Positions 20,406 through 29,409 of a DNA stretch of 55,277 nucleotides are shown one piece after another. The notes below the pieces were generated by a model. The model was not told the DNA's origin. It saw nothing but the letters and a program-made list of their open reading frames with translations, and searched no databases. This stretch comes from Lactobacillus amylolyticus DSM 11664 (GTDB lineage: Bacteria > Bacillota > Bacilli > Lactobacillales > Lactobacillaceae). Where the stretch lies: assembly GCF_000178475.1 (NCBI RefSeq), contig NZ_ADNY01000001.1, positions 1 through 55,277 of the forward strand, given 5' to 3'. The position numbers and the translations under genes are program-made. Each line of letters starts with the position of its first letter. Within the stretch, counting starts at the first letter, position 1.

Positions 20406-20486
20406 TTGTTCGCAACTCCTTGCTTATTATTTTAGCATAGGAAATATTTTCTTCATTAAAAATCAAACTTGGAGACTAAGAAGATA

Positions 20487-21398
20487 ATGAAAAGCTCTTA
20501 TTTAGCACATGGAAAAGTTATTTTAATTGGTGAACACTCGGTCGTTTACGGCTATGACGCACTGGCACTTCCAATCAAAGCATTGAATATTCGCACAACT
20601 GTCGAAGATGGTTCGCAAATGTGGATGGACACAGCTCGCTACCATGGTCCCTATTTTGAAGCGCCGGATGAATATAACGGTCTCAAGTATGTAGTAAAAA
20701 CGATTTTAAAAAAAGCTGGTCAACCCGATGCAAAATTAAAAATCACTTACACTGGTGAGATTCCAATGGAACGTGGTTTAGGATCCAGCGCTACCGTTGC
20801 CCTGGGCACAACTAAAGCTATGAACCAGTTTTTCAATTTGCAAATGACGGAAAACGAGATTATGGCTATCACCAATCATGCTGAAATGATCAACCACGGC
20901 AAGGCTTCGGGACTTGATGCGGCTACTGTTCATTCAGATTATCTGGTTTTCTTCAACAAACAAGCCGGTCCTAAAAAACTAACGGCAAAGTTAAATTCTA
21001 CTTTGCTGATTATGGACACAGGACAATTAGGAAATACCAAAGAAGCCGTTACTAAAGTGCGCCAAGAAATGGAAAATTCTATCCAAGCAAATAAAGGAAT
21101 TGAACGTTTGGGCGTACTAGCTGACCAAACCAAAAAGGCTTGGATAAAACAAAATCAAGAACAAGTGGGCAAAATCTTTGATGAAGCACAAACGATTTTA
21201 TCATCATTGGGCCTGTCTACTGACAGAATAGATCAGCTTAACCAAATTGCACATCAAAAAGGATGTCTAGGATTTAAACTTTCCGGTGGAGGTCTAGGCG
21301 GAATTGTTATTGCTTTGTGTCTTAATTCAGAAACTGCCGAAAAAATTGCGCAAGCAAGCAAAGATTTGATTGATCACTATTGGGTTGAGGAAATTTAG
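20487..21398 (+). CDS. mvk: Mevalonate kinase
   Basis: 303 residues of the GHMP kinase family, phosphorylating mevalonate with ATP. Motif 1 is HGKVILIGEHSVVYG, motif 2 is ERGLGSSATVALG (ATP loop), and GKASGLDAATV carries the catalytic Asp. The C-terminal motif 3 is KLSGGGLGGIVIAL. The frame opens at TTG 20469, but ATG 20487 has GGAG upstream and yields the family start MKSSYLAHGK. First gene of a four-gene operon that makes isopentenyl and dimethylallyl diphosphate. The mvaD start follows three bases after its stop. Confidence 0.95.
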   Translation: MKSSYLAHGKVILIGEHSVVYGYDALALPIKALNIRTTVEDGSQMWMDTARYHGPYFEAPDEYNGLKYVVKTILKKAGQPDAKLKITYTGEIPMERGLGSSATVALGTTKAMNQFFNLQMTENEIMAITNHAEMINHGKASGLDAATVHSDYLVFFNKQAGPKKLTAKLNSTLLIMDTGQLGNTKEAVTKVRQEMENSIQANKGIERLGVLADQTKKAWIKQNQEQVGKIFDEAQTILSSLGLSTDRIDQLNQIAHQKGCLGFKLSGGGLGGIVIALCLNSETAEKIAQASKDLIDHYWVEEI

Positions 21399-21401
21399 AT
21401 T

Positions 21402-22364
21402 ATGAAAAAAACTGCCCGTGCACATACAAATATTGCACTTATCAAATATTGGGGCAAAAAGAACGCGGAATTGCGTTTGCCTCTTATGTCTAGTCTATCA
21501 ATGACACTAGATGCTTTTTATTCAGAAACCAGTCTTGAGACCGGTCAGCAAAACGAATTTTATTTAAACAATCAAAAACAATCTGATCAGTCGGCTCAAA
21601 GAGTGTTCCAGTATCTTCACAAACTTCAAGATAGTTTTGGGCTGCCGTATGATGCGCTAAAAGTTTCATCTATTAACCATGTTCCTACTGCCGCTGGATT
21701 AGCCTCTTCTAGTTCTGCTTTTGCGGCTCTAGCTGCTAGTTTTTGCGCATATTATGACTTAGATGTTGATCGCAAAATGTTATCTCGCCTCGCCCGAATA
21801 GGTTCAGGTTCGGCAAGTCGGTCAATCTACGGTGGCTTTGCGATTTGGCAAAAAGGTCATGATGACAAAAGCTCTTATGCATATCCTTTAGACGAAAAAC
21901 CAGCGATGGATCTGCATCTTCTAGCGGTTGAGCTTGATCAAAAACCTAAAAAATTATCTTCTACTAAAGGCATGCAAGCCGCACAGAATTCACCCTTTTT
22001 TCAGCCATGGCTTGCCCGTAATGATGCAGAATTAAATGATATGATCGCTGCTATTAAAAATAATGATTTTACTAAATTAGGTTCGCTGGCAGAATTAAAT
22101 GCGAATGAGATGCATGCCATTAATTTGACTGCTCAACCAGAATTTACTTATTTTGAACCTAACACGATCAAAGCAATTAAATTAGTTGAAGAATTGCGCC
22201 AGCAAGGGATTGAATGCTACTACACAATCGATGCGGGACCAAATGTTAAAATTCTTACACCTTTAAAAAATATAAAAGAAATAAAAAAACTCTTTTTGTC
22301 GGAATTTAGTAATGTTAAGATAATTAATGCAAGTTTTGGTCCAGGAGTTTCAATTTTAGATTGA
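21402..22364 (+). CDS. mvaD: Diphosphomevalonate decarboxylase
   Basis: 320 residues. It converts mevalonate diphosphate to isopentenyl diphosphate with ATP hydrolysis and loss of CO2. Signature blocks are HTNIALIKYWGKKN near residue 8, VPTAAGLASSSSAFAALAAS near 92, and IGSGSASRSIYGGFAIW near 132. TIDAGPNVKIL near the C-terminus includes the catalytic Asp. Its ribosome binding site (GAGGAA) lies inside the end of mvk, so translation is probably coupled. Length is typical. Confidence 0.95.
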   Translation: MKKTARAHTNIALIKYWGKKNAELRLPLMSSLSMTLDAFYSETSLETGQQNEFYLNNQKQSDQSAQRVFQYLHKLQDSFGLPYDALKVSSINHVPTAAGLASSSSAFAALAASFCAYYDLDVDRKMLSRLARIGSGSASRSIYGGFAIWQKGHDDKSSYAYPLDEKPAMDLHLLAVELDQKPKKLSSTKGMQAAQNSPFFQPWLARNDAELNDMIAAIKNNDFTKLGSLAELNANEMHAINLTAQPEFTYFEPNTIKAIKLVEELRQQGIECYYTIDAGPNVKILTPLKNIKEIKKLFLSEFSNVKIINASFGPGVSILD

Positions 22365-22407
22365 GCTGCCTGAGATTAGATAGAAATAGATTAGAGGATT
22401 AACTTCT

Positions 22408-23490
22408 TTGATAACAGAAAAAGCACCTGGAAAATTGTATATAGCTGGTGAATATGCCGTATTGGAACAAGACTGCCCTGCTCTTTTAGTAGCTGTCAAT
22501 CAGTTTGTACGTGTAAGCATTTCTAAAAGTAAAACAGGTACCGGTTTAATTCACTCTAAACAGTATTCTCAAGATTCAATTCATTGGATTCGTCAAGGCT
22601 CGAGAATGGTCATTGACAATCGAGACAATCCTTTTGAATACATCTTATCTGCAATTTCCTTTACTGAGCGTTATTGTCTAGAGCAAAATATCAAGATGAA
22701 TGTTTATGACCTGCACGTTAATTCCGATCTTGATTCTGCAGATGGTAAGAAGTATGGCTTAGGTTCAAGTGCAGCCATTACGGTTGCCACTGTGAAAGCT
22801 ATTTTGCGTTTCTATGGCGTTAAACTTAATAATGAACTGGTTTACAAACTATCAGCTATTTCCCACTACTCTGTTCAAGGCAACGGCTCTGCCGGTGACA
22901 TTGCTGCTAGTGTTTATGGTGGCTGGTTAGCTTACCAAACTTTTGATAAAAAGTGGCTGAAGAATGAATTAGCCCATAAATCTTTATCTAAAGTGGTAAA
23001 AGAAGCTTGGCCAGGACTTAAAATTGAACTCTTAACCCCTCCTGAAGGGATGAAATTGATGATTGGCTGGAGTCAGAAGCCAGCTTCGACATCACGTTTG
23101 GTTGATGAAACCAATGCAAAAAAAATGGATGCCCCTGCTGAATATAAAAAGTTTTTGCAAGCCTCAAGAGAATGTGTTTTGAAAATGGTTCAAGGCTTTG
23201 AAGAAAACAATATTGATTTAATCAAGCAGCAAATTCGGGTTAATCGTGCAATTTTGCAGCACTTCGCACACGTTAACCATATTGCAATTGAAATTCCTAG
23301 ATTGACGAAATTGATTAATATTGCAGAAAAATATGGTAGTGCGGCTAAGACTTCAGGCGCAGGCAATGGCGATTGCGGTATTGTTATCACCGATAAAAGC
23401 AGCGACGTTGATGCCTTAGAAAATGAATGGCGCAAGAATGGCATTTTGCCATTGAATTTCCATGTTCACAACATTATTCTTTCTCATTAA
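22408..23490 (+). CDS. Phosphomevalonate kinase
   Basis: 360 residues, GHMP kinase family, phosphorylating phosphomevalonate. Seen: APGKLYIAGEYAVLE at the N-terminus, KKYGLGSSAAITVATVKA near residue 113, GNGSAGDIAASVYGGW near 152, and KTSGAGNGDCGI near 313. The start is TTG at 22408: AGAGG lies nine bases upstream and no ATG fits the family N-terminus. It is third in the operon (mvaK2), with 43 bases between mvaD and its start. Confidence 0.94.
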   Translation: MITEKAPGKLYIAGEYAVLEQDCPALLVAVNQFVRVSISKSKTGTGLIHSKQYSQDSIHWIRQGSRMVIDNRDNPFEYILSAISFTERYCLEQNIKMNVYDLHVNSDLDSADGKKYGLGSSAAITVATVKAILRFYGVKLNNELVYKLSAISHYSVQGNGSAGDIAASVYGGWLAYQTFDKKWLKNELAHKSLSKVVKEAWPGLKIELLTPPEGMKLMIGWSQKPASTSRLVDETNAKKMDAPAEYKKFLQASRECVLKMVQGFEENNIDLIKQQIRVNRAILQHFAHVNHIAIEIPRLTKLINIAEKYGSAAKTSGAGNGDCGIVITDKSSDVDALENEWRKNGILPLNFHVHNIILSH

Positions 23491-23501
23491 TTGAGGTTAA
23501 T

Positions 23502-24518
23502 ATGTCAAAAAGATCTGAAAGAAAAGAAGAACATCTGGCATTGGCCCAGATGTTTTTTAATAAACAAAAAGAAAATAGTTTTGATCAAATGCACCTGCTT
23601 CGTCCAACTTTACCAGAAAGCAAAGTTGATCAAGCTTCAATTAGAACCAGTTTCTTGGGCAAAGAAGTTTCTGCCCCCTTTTTCATTGAAGCAATGACAG
23701 GTGGTTCTGAGAAATCCAAAAAAATAAATCGGCAATTAGGCAGCGTTGCTGCAAAAGAAAATATTGCTTTGGCTCTAGGGTCAGCCAGTATCTTGGTTAA
23801 AGAAAATGAGCAATTGTCCAGCTTTACGGTTGCACGTGAGCAGGATCCAGATGGTCTTTTATTTGCCAATGTCAATCCCCTCACCCCAGCATCGGACGCT
23901 GCGAAAATCGTTCAAGAATTGCAAGCTGACGCTTTGCAGATTCATTTGAATGTAGTCCAGGAAGCAGCAATGCCTGAAGGCGAACGCGACTTTTGCTGGC
24001 TAAATAATATGCTTGAAATTAGACAAGCAGTTACCGTTCCAATTATCATTAAGGAGGTTGGGTTTGGCTTTGATCAAGCTTCCTTGAAAAAATTAAAAGA
24101 TGCTGGTTTTGATCTTTTCGATATTGGTGGAATGGGTGGTACAAATTTTGCCCAAATCGAAAATAGCCGTAATCAATACAATCTGTCCTATTTGTCATCT
24201 TTAGGATTGCCAACCGTTATTACCAGCTTAATTGCGGAAAAAATGCAATTGGATTTTTTTGTTTCTGGCGGTGTACGCAATCCTCTGGATGTTTTAAAGG
24301 GACTTGCTTTAGGAGGAAAATTAGTTGGCATTGCCAATACCTTTTTGCAACAGTTAATGCAGCATGATACAGAGGGCTTAATTGAAGAAATACAAGAATG
24401 GAAAAAGGAATTAGCCATCTTGCTAGCGGTATTTGGCAAAAATGATGTAAATTCCTTGTCTTCCCTCAAACGCTATTATGATTTACCTTTAAAAAATCAA
24501 ATTGATCAAATAATTTAA
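23502..24518 (+). CDS. fni: Type 2 isopentenyl-diphosphate delta-isomerase (FMN dependent)
   Basis: 338 residues of the TIM-barrel, FMN-dependent type 2 isomerase family, which interconverts isopentenyl and dimethylallyl diphosphate. N-terminal RKEEHLALA is the family opening. FIEAMTGGSEKSKKIN and GDRD-type blocks (PEGERDF), DIGGMGGTNFAQIE, and VSGGVRNPLDVLKGLALG cover FMN and phosphate contacts. The frame is open from 23427, but ATG 23502 follows TGAGG at good spacing and just after the kinase stop. As the last mevalonate gene it completes the supply for undecaprenyl phosphate and prenylated products. Confidence 0.95.
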   Translation: MSKRSERKEEHLALAQMFFNKQKENSFDQMHLLRPTLPESKVDQASIRTSFLGKEVSAPFFIEAMTGGSEKSKKINRQLGSVAAKENIALALGSASILVKENEQLSSFTVAREQDPDGLLFANVNPLTPASDAAKIVQELQADALQIHLNVVQEAAMPEGERDFCWLNNMLEIRQAVTVPIIIKEVGFGFDQASLKKLKDAGFDLFDIGGMGGTNFAQIENSRNQYNLSYLSSLGLPTVITSLIAEKMQLDFFVSGGVRNPLDVLKGLALGGKLVGIANTFLQQLMQHDTEGLIEEIQEWKKELAILLAVFGKNDVNSLSSLKRYYDLPLKNQIDQII

Positions 24519-24535
24519 CATAAAATTCGATATTA

Positions 24536-24567
24536 CAAAAAGAGTGCTAGTCAATAGCACTCTTTTA
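24536..24567. terminator. Bidirectional terminator after fni
   Basis: AAAAGAGTGCTA and TAGCACTCTTTT form a 12-bp stem around a short loop, with A and T tracts. It lies between converging fni and the HAD gene and overlaps the last codons of the latter. Confidence 0.9.
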
Positions 24568-25353
24568 ATTTTGCAATAACTTCAAAATTTCTTTTTGAAC
24601 TGCGCTCTCATTATTTGAACCAATAATTTGATCAGAAGCTCTTTTTGCTTCAGGCAAAGCATATCTAGTAACGTAGCTATGACCAACGTATTCAAGCATC
24701 CCTACATCATTGCCACTGTCACCAAAAGCAATCATCTCATTTGGCTTTATTCCTAATCGCTGCGCTAAATACTCTAACCCTTTTGCCTTATTCATGCCTT
24801 TTTGTTGCATATCAATTGAATCTGCAGCTCCAGAAACAATCGTAAGTTCAGGATATTTTTTTACCAATTTAGCCAATAATTCAGGCATCACATCTACTGG
24901 AACAGTTAAAGAAATTTTGAAAATCTTATCTTTGATTTCAGATAAAGATTTTACAACGGTCAATTTTTCAAAATATTTCTTCATTTCGTTGTAATATTTT
25001 GTACCGTCCTGTTCACGAATATATGCACTCGCTAAGCCAGCTACAACAACAGGATAAGAGTAACTGCTAGCTATTTTGAACATTTTCTGAACTTCTTGAT
25101 CGCTCAATGATTCAACATGCAGAACTTGTCTGCCTTTAACTACTAATACTCCATTTTCAGCAACATAATACAAGTCATCAGCAGTCTTAGAAAATCGTGT
25201 TCGCAAATTTTCGAATTGATTGCCACTAGCAATGACAAATTTAACATCTTTTTCTTGCATTAAAGTCAATTCTTTTTGATATAGTTCACGATCATAATCC
25301 TGATGATCATTAAGCCATGTTCCATCCATGTCGGTTGCAATTAGTTTAATCAT
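24565..25353 (-). CDS. Cof-type HAD-IIB family phosphatase
   Basis: 262 residues of the HAD superfamily, subclass IIB. Motif I is TDMDGTWL (two catalytic Asp), motif II is VIASGN near residue 42, motif III Lys is in MNKAKGLEYLAQRL, and motif IV is AFGDSGNDVGML. Such proteins dephosphorylate sugar phosphates, flavin or pyridoxal phosphates; the substrate cannot be read from sequence. Cytoplasmic, normal length. It lies four bases after rsmF on the same strand and is probably co-transcribed with it. Confidence 0.9.
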   Translation of the reverse strand: MIKLIATDMDGTWLNDHQDYDRELYQKELTLMQEKDVKFVIASGNQFENLRTRFSKTADDLYYVAENGVLVVKGRQVLHVESLSDQEVQKMFKIASSYSYPVVVAGLASAYIREQDGTKYYNEMKKYFEKLTVVKSLSEIKDKIFKISLTVPVDVMPELLAKLVKKYPELTIVSGAADSIDMQQKGMNKAKGLEYLAQRLGIKPNEMIAFGDSGNDVGMLEYVGHSYVTRYALPEAKRASDQIIGSNNESAVQKEILKLLQN

Positions 25354-25357
25354 CTTA

Positions 25358-26749
25358 TTAACCTTTCATTGTTCTTAAGCCTTTAGGATAAAAATTCTTT
25401 AGCACGCCATTTCCCGTAATTTTACCAAAACTAAAAATAAAGTCATGATAGGCAACTAATACGAAGCCACGCAATTCTGACTTTACGCGTAGTGTCTCAC
25501 CATGCAAATATTTTCGGTATTCTTCATTGCTTTGCAGTTCGACAACCTGTGTTTGGTCAACTTGTGCCAATACTTCAGCTAGCTGATGACCCGGCTCAAA
25601 CCGTTTTTTTTTCAGTAAACCTAATTCAACGCCATTATTGATAACCTTGAGTCCTTTAGTACTCTGCTTATAAGCTGGAATGAACACATGATCATGACTG
25701 ACGAGAGCCTTCGATGGCCAATCAGTTAAAAAGTCTGGCAGGTTAAAATTGCTGAGGACCTTTTCAACCCAGTCGCGTTCATCTTTGTTTAAAAGAGCGG
25801 AACGTTTTTTCTTCTTCTTTTTCTTTTCTTTTTTTGAATCAATTGGTGAACTCTCACCAGGCATACGCAAAACTGCAACAAACTGTCCTTCACCTAGGTC
25901 ATCTTGTGGCCACAACCGAAGAGTACGATCAAGCTCCGGTAAATTGTCATCAACAAATCTGGCTTGTCCGTGACTTATTTTTTTTGATTCAACCTGCGTT
26001 GGTTCAATCGTCATTTGAAAGGTCTTTACTAACCAAGCAACGATTTCTTCATCTTCTTCAGGTGAAAAAGTACAAGTTGAATAAACTAGTTTACCTCCTG
26101 GTCTAAGCTTTTTAACCGCTTCGGTCAGAATTTCTTGTTGTCTTTTTCGGCAAGTTAAAACATAGTCAGGTGACCAATAAGAAACCGCATCTGGATTTTT
26201 ACGAAACATCCCCTCCCCGCTGCATGGTGCATCCACTAAAATAACGTCAAAAAATTCAGGAAAAACTTTAGCCAAAGCAAAAGAATCATCATTTGTGATT
26301 AAAGCATTGCTAATGCCCCAACGTTCAAGATTTTCACGTAATGCTTTTACTCTAACGCTGGAGATTTCATTTGCGACCAATAAACCGGCATTTTGCAATG
26401 CTTCACCTAATGCCGTTGTTTTCCCGCCAGGTGCAGCACACAAATCCAAGACTTTTTGTCCCGGCTCGATTTGTGCTAAATAAGCAGGAAACATTGCTGC
26501 TGGGTCCTGAGAATAAACTGTCCCACTTACCCATTCGGGGTCTTCACCTTTGACTTCACCATAATAAGCATTGGGAATAAAAGGAACTGCCTGTGCATTT
26601 GAATAAGAAACTTTTTGATGAGCTTTCAACGAATTAATTCGGTAAGCCTTCTTCGTTTCTTGATTCATACTTTCAAAGAGAGCAGCTGCCTTTTCTTTTC
26701 CTAGCAGTTTTTGATATTTTTCAATAAATGTATCAGGTAAGTTAAGCAT
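25358..26749 (-). CDS. rsmF: RsmF-like rRNA cytosine-C5 methyltransferase (NOL1/NOP2/Sun family)
   Basis: 463 residues starting MLNLPDTFIEKYQKLLG. The SAM-binding motif is VLDLCAAPGGKTTAL. The two catalytic cysteines lie in VDAPCSGEGMF and YSTCTFSPEEDEE. A C-terminal RNA-binding PUA-like region follows (FSFGKITGNGVLKNFYPKG). A lysine-rich linker (KKEKKKKKKKRS, about residues 315-326) separates the domains. The start was placed at 26749: AAGGAG is six bases upstream and the frame's earlier part lies in the neighbour gene. The family makes m5C in 16S rRNA; which position is methylated here is not certain. Confidence 0.9.
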   Translation of the reverse strand: MLNLPDTFIEKYQKLLGKEKAAALFESMNQETKKAYRINSLKAHQKVSYSNAQAVPFIPNAYYGEVKGEDPEWVSGTVYSQDPAAMFPAYLAQIEPGQKVLDLCAAPGGKTTALGEALQNAGLLVANEISSVRVKALRENLERWGISNALITNDDSFALAKVFPEFFDVILVDAPCSGEGMFRKNPDAVSYWSPDYVLTCRKRQQEILTEAVKKLRPGGKLVYSTCTFSPEEDEEIVAWLVKTFQMTIEPTQVESKKISHGQARFVDDNLPELDRTLRLWPQDDLGEGQFVAVLRMPGESSPIDSKKEKKKKKKKRSALLNKDERDWVEKVLSNFNLPDFLTDWPSKALVSHDHVFIPAYKQSTKGLKVINNGVELGLLKKKRFEPGHQLAEVLAQVDQTQVVELQSNEEYRKYLHGETLRVKSELRGFVLVAYHDFIFSFGKITGNGVLKNFYPKGLRTMKG

Positions 26750-27710
26750 GACGATGCTCCTTCCAATGCAAGAATAACCAAGTGAATACATATGCAAAAA
26801 TTGCAGCCAGCCAATTTAAGAACAAAAGTAGAATCAAGTGATTTACTTTGCTAAAGAAGCCTAAATATCGAAGCAGAATATAGGCAACAATTGCTAGCAA
26901 ACTTTCAATTAAAATGAGCCGCAGTCCGTGATTAACCAGCCAGTTTTTATACAGACTGCCTTTCAAATGTGTTAGTTTTACCTGCTTGCGCTGCATTAAT
27001 GCAATTAACAAATTGGCACCCATTGCCACCAGCCATAGCAAAATAATCAAAATGATTTCTCTGATAACTGAGAAGCGATATAATTGGTGCTTTTTAACAA
27101 AAGTGGGCATTGTAATTTTTCCATTATACTGTTTAGCAATCTTTTTAACAGCCGATAAATGCGCTGCATCAATGACAATACGATAATTCTTTAAGTTTGC
27201 ATTAGCTGTTGGCTGATTAACGCCAGTTGTTAAATAATATTGCGTTTGCTGACTTTGATGATAATTCTTAAGCTCGCCAATTACTGAATAATAGCGTTTA
27301 TGATAGAGAATATAGCGATTACCTTGTCGCTCAATCACATTTTTCTTGGTATCTGGACCCAAAACTGCGAAAGAGACTTGACCTTCAAAGTCATCAGCCT
27401 GAAAGTAGCATCCACTTTGCGTTGGTAAAGACCGCAAAGAATGATTTGACCAAACCAAAATTTGCTGCTTATCAATTCGATTATCCAAATGAAGTTGAAT
27501 ATGCTCTTTAGGATATTTCTTTTTGAGGTACTTTAGAAAAGCGCTTATTTTTTCATTTTTGTTCGTGTAAAAATAGCGCGTATTATTATCCATCCCGTGA
27601 GCTTCAAGCAACTGATCTGCTTCACGAGATTGAACATTGGACAACATAAAGCCTGCTCCCAAAAAGGTTAGAAAAACGATTAAAATAAATGATATTTTTT
27701 CCCAATTCAT
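26742..27710 (-). CDS. Uncharacterised membrane protein with FtsX/MacB-like topology
   Basis: 322 residues, not recognised. One N-terminal transmembrane helix (about 6-25) is followed by a soluble segment of about 180 residues, then three helices (about 218-240, 262-282 and 288-315) and a basic tail. This 1 + large extracytoplasmic + 3 layout is that of FtsX/MacB-type ABC permeases, but no ATPase gene is adjacent and no family motif was recognised. The start overlaps the end of the methyltransferase-like gene by four bases (ATGA), and its own end overlaps the rsmF start, so all three are one transcript. Function unknown. Confidence 0.7.
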   Translation of the reverse strand: MNWEKISFILIVFLTFLGAGFMLSNVQSREADQLLEAHGMDNNTRYFYTNKNEKISAFLKYLKKKYPKEHIQLHLDNRIDKQQILVWSNHSLRSLPTQSGCYFQADDFEGQVSFAVLGPDTKKNVIERQGNRYILYHKRYYSVIGELKNYHQSQQTQYYLTTGVNQPTANANLKNYRIVIDAAHLSAVKKIAKQYNGKITMPTFVKKHQLYRFSVIREIILIILLWLVAMGANLLIALMQRKQVKLTHLKGSLYKNWLVNHGLRLILIESLLAIVAYILLRYLGFFSKVNHLILLLFLNWLAAIFAYVFTWLFLHWKEHRHA

Positions 27711-28453
27711 ATTCTTTTTATCTCGTATATTTTTTCATCAATAAAATCATAGCTGACAAATGAACGATTTATTGTTTTCAAATTCTGATCGTTAATAAAA
27801 TTCATCTTTTGCCAAAATTCTGGTGAATTAGTTGCTCCATCTTTTTCGCCAATAAAAAGCAAATGAGCATCGCTGCAGTTTTTCCAGGTCTTTACTACCG
27901 CTAAATCGCTTTGACCAAAATTAGGCGACCAGGAACAAATAATCACATCTGTTTTGGGATATTTTTTAATTGCGCGGACAGCGTCCAAATCTTCAACCTT
28001 TTCAAAAATTTGGCTGCCAGTATTTGAGGTCTTTGCCCATTCCAAATTATCCGTAGCAGTGGTTTTAACACCTACACTGTTTAATGCTTTTGACCAATAA
28101 GCATTGCCAGCCATAATTTCCAGTGCCGTTTTGGGGTGCAATTTTTCTTTTATCAAATGGGCAGTTTTCAGATTAGGCAAACTCCATATCCCATATTGCA
28201 GCGATAAATATTGCCGCAGTCCATTTAATAAATGGTTGATTACAGTCAATTGCTCGCGTTTTACTTCTCCCACGGAATCTAAAATATTTTCAAATTCATC
28301 AGGTTCTAATCCTAATTTTTGAGGAGCCTGAGCCAATATCTTTTTCGCAGAGACAGTGACAATAATTTGATTAACCTCTTCTACCTGTTGGTGAACCATC
28401 GGACTATTTAATTGCCTGTCTAAGTGGTTTAATTTTTCTAAATACTTTGTCAT
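27707..28453 (-). CDS. Putative SAM-dependent methyltransferase, poorly characterised
   Basis: 248 residues starting MTKYLEKLNHLDRQLN. The first 100 residues are helical with no recognised motif. From about residue 114 a Rossmann-like part shows ALEIMAGNAYWSKALNSVG (glycine motif I, with Ala-Gly-Asn in place of the usual Gly-x-Gly), TATDNLEWAK (acidic motif II) and TDVIICSWSP at the motif IV position. This supports a methyltransferase-like fold; target unknown. The start at 28453 has AAGGA eight bases upstream; the frame's earlier methionine at 28483 lacks one. It is first in the MTase/membrane/rsmF/HAD run and divergent from lepB. Confidence 0.65.
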   Translation of the reverse strand: MTKYLEKLNHLDRQLNSPMVHQQVEEVNQIIVTVSAKKILAQAPQKLGLEPDEFENILDSVGEVKREQLTVINHLLNGLRQYLSLQYGIWSLPNLKTAHLIKEKLHPKTALEIMAGNAYWSKALNSVGVKTTATDNLEWAKTSNTGSQIFEKVEDLDAVRAIKKYPKTDVIICSWSPNFGQSDLAVVKTWKNCSDAHLLFIGEKDGATNSPEFWQKMNFINDQNLKTINRSFVSYDFIDEKIYEIKRI

Positions 28454-28503
28454 GATCGAATTCCTTAATAATGATTTTACCATTCAATCATATTTAAATC
28501 AGT

Positions 28504-28509
28504 TATAAT
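28504..28509 (+). promoter_or_regulatory. -10 box of lepB
   Basis: A perfect TATAAT lies 29 bases before the lepB start, with no convincing -35 at 17 bases. AAAAGGAGAG precedes the ATG. Confidence 0.55.
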
Positions 28510-28537
28510 AGTAAGAGTATATAAAAGGAGAGATTAA

Positions 28538-29116
28538 ATGGCAAAAAATGCTAAAGATCTTAAACAAAATAGCAATGACAATGAAAGTTTAGGACGCTTT
28601 GTTCTTGAAATTATTATCATGATGGCTGTTTTGATAGGCATTTATTATCTGATTTTTAGTTTCGTTCTGTCTAATGAAACTGTTTCGGGACCATCAATGC
28701 AGCCAACATTTGAAAGTAATGATCGAGTGATCGCGGTTAGACATTTTACATTGAAGCGGAATGATATTGTCATTTTAAAAGCTCCGGACGAAAAAAACGC
28801 TTTATATATTAAGCGGATAATTGGCCTCCCCGGAGATATGGTTACCAGCAAAAATGATAAGCTCTATATTAATGGTAAACAGGTTTCTGAAGCATATTTA
28901 AATAATAGTCTAAAGAAAGCCGCTAATAAGAATGGCACGCTTTATACAAATAACTTTACTTTGAAAAAACGAGTTCCTAAAAACTGCTATTTTGTCATGG
29001 GTGATCATCGAAATGTTTCTAAAGATTCACGCTATTTTGGCTTTGTAAAGCGCAGTGCAATCGTTGGCAAAGTTAAACTGAGATATTGGCCACTTAATCA
29101 GTTGAAAATTTTCTAA
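28538..29116 (+). CDS. lepB: Signal peptidase I
   Basis: 192 residues. A short cytoplasmic N-terminus leads to one transmembrane helix (about 23-46). The catalytic serine is in SGPSMQPT and the catalytic lysine in LYIKRIIGLPGD, followed by MGDHRNVSKDSRYFG (box E). It cleaves signal peptides of Sec substrates outside the membrane; the two GH25 lysozymes and other secreted proteins of this window are plausible substrates. ATG at 28538 has AGGAGAG upstream. It is a single-gene unit or linked to the small gene that follows. Confidence 0.96.
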   Translation: MAKNAKDLKQNSNDNESLGRFVLEIIIMMAVLIGIYYLIFSFVLSNETVSGPSMQPTFESNDRVIAVRHFTLKRNDIVILKAPDEKNALYIKRIIGLPGDMVTSKNDKLYINGKQVSEAYLNNSLKKAANKNGTLYTNNFTLKKRVPKNCYFVMGDHRNVSKDSRYFGFVKRSAIVGKVKLRYWPLNQLKIF

Positions 29117-29176
29117 AAACATTATTCAATGTGATCTTTCACTTTATGTTAAAATTGAACTGTAAGGAGATTCATT

Positions 29177-29365
29177 ATGAACGAACAAGAAGAATTATCT
29201 GATGCAATTATTGATTACCAAGTTAAGCATCATGTAAATGATACTGATTTGGCTTTTGCTAGTCACCTTTCAGTTGAGAAAGTTCACGCAATGAAGACCG
29301 GCGATGGCGAATTTACCGATGAAGAAGTCAACCAGTTATATGATTACATGTCAGCTAATGCTTAA
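29177..29365 (+). CDS. Small acidic protein with possible helix-turn-helix
   Basis: 62 residues, starting MNEQEELSDAIIDYQ. The middle (DTDLAFASHLSVEKVHAMKTGDGEFTDEEVNQLYDYM) has the spacing of a XRE-like helix-turn-helix, in which a first helix, turn and recognition helix are followed by a helix rich in acidic residues. It is recalled as similar to small conserved proteins of lactobacilli (LBP_cg2779 type), of unknown function. AAGGAG lies seven bases upstream of the ATG, and a strong terminator follows. Expressed and real is likely; DNA binding is inference. Confidence 0.7.
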   Translation: MNEQEELSDAIIDYQVKHHVNDTDLAFASHLSVEKVHAMKTGDGEFTDEEVNQLYDYMSANA

Positions 29366-29367
29366 GT

Positions 29368-29407
29368 AAAAAAAGTTCCCAAGGCAAATGCCTTGGAAAC
29401 TTTTTTT
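29368..29407. terminator. Bidirectional terminator between the 62-residue gene and mntH
   Basis: AAAAAAAGTT-CCAAGGCA pairs with TGCCTTGG-AACTTTTTTT over a four-base loop, giving a long stem with T runs on both strands. Confidence 0.9.
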
Positions 29408-29409
29408 GT

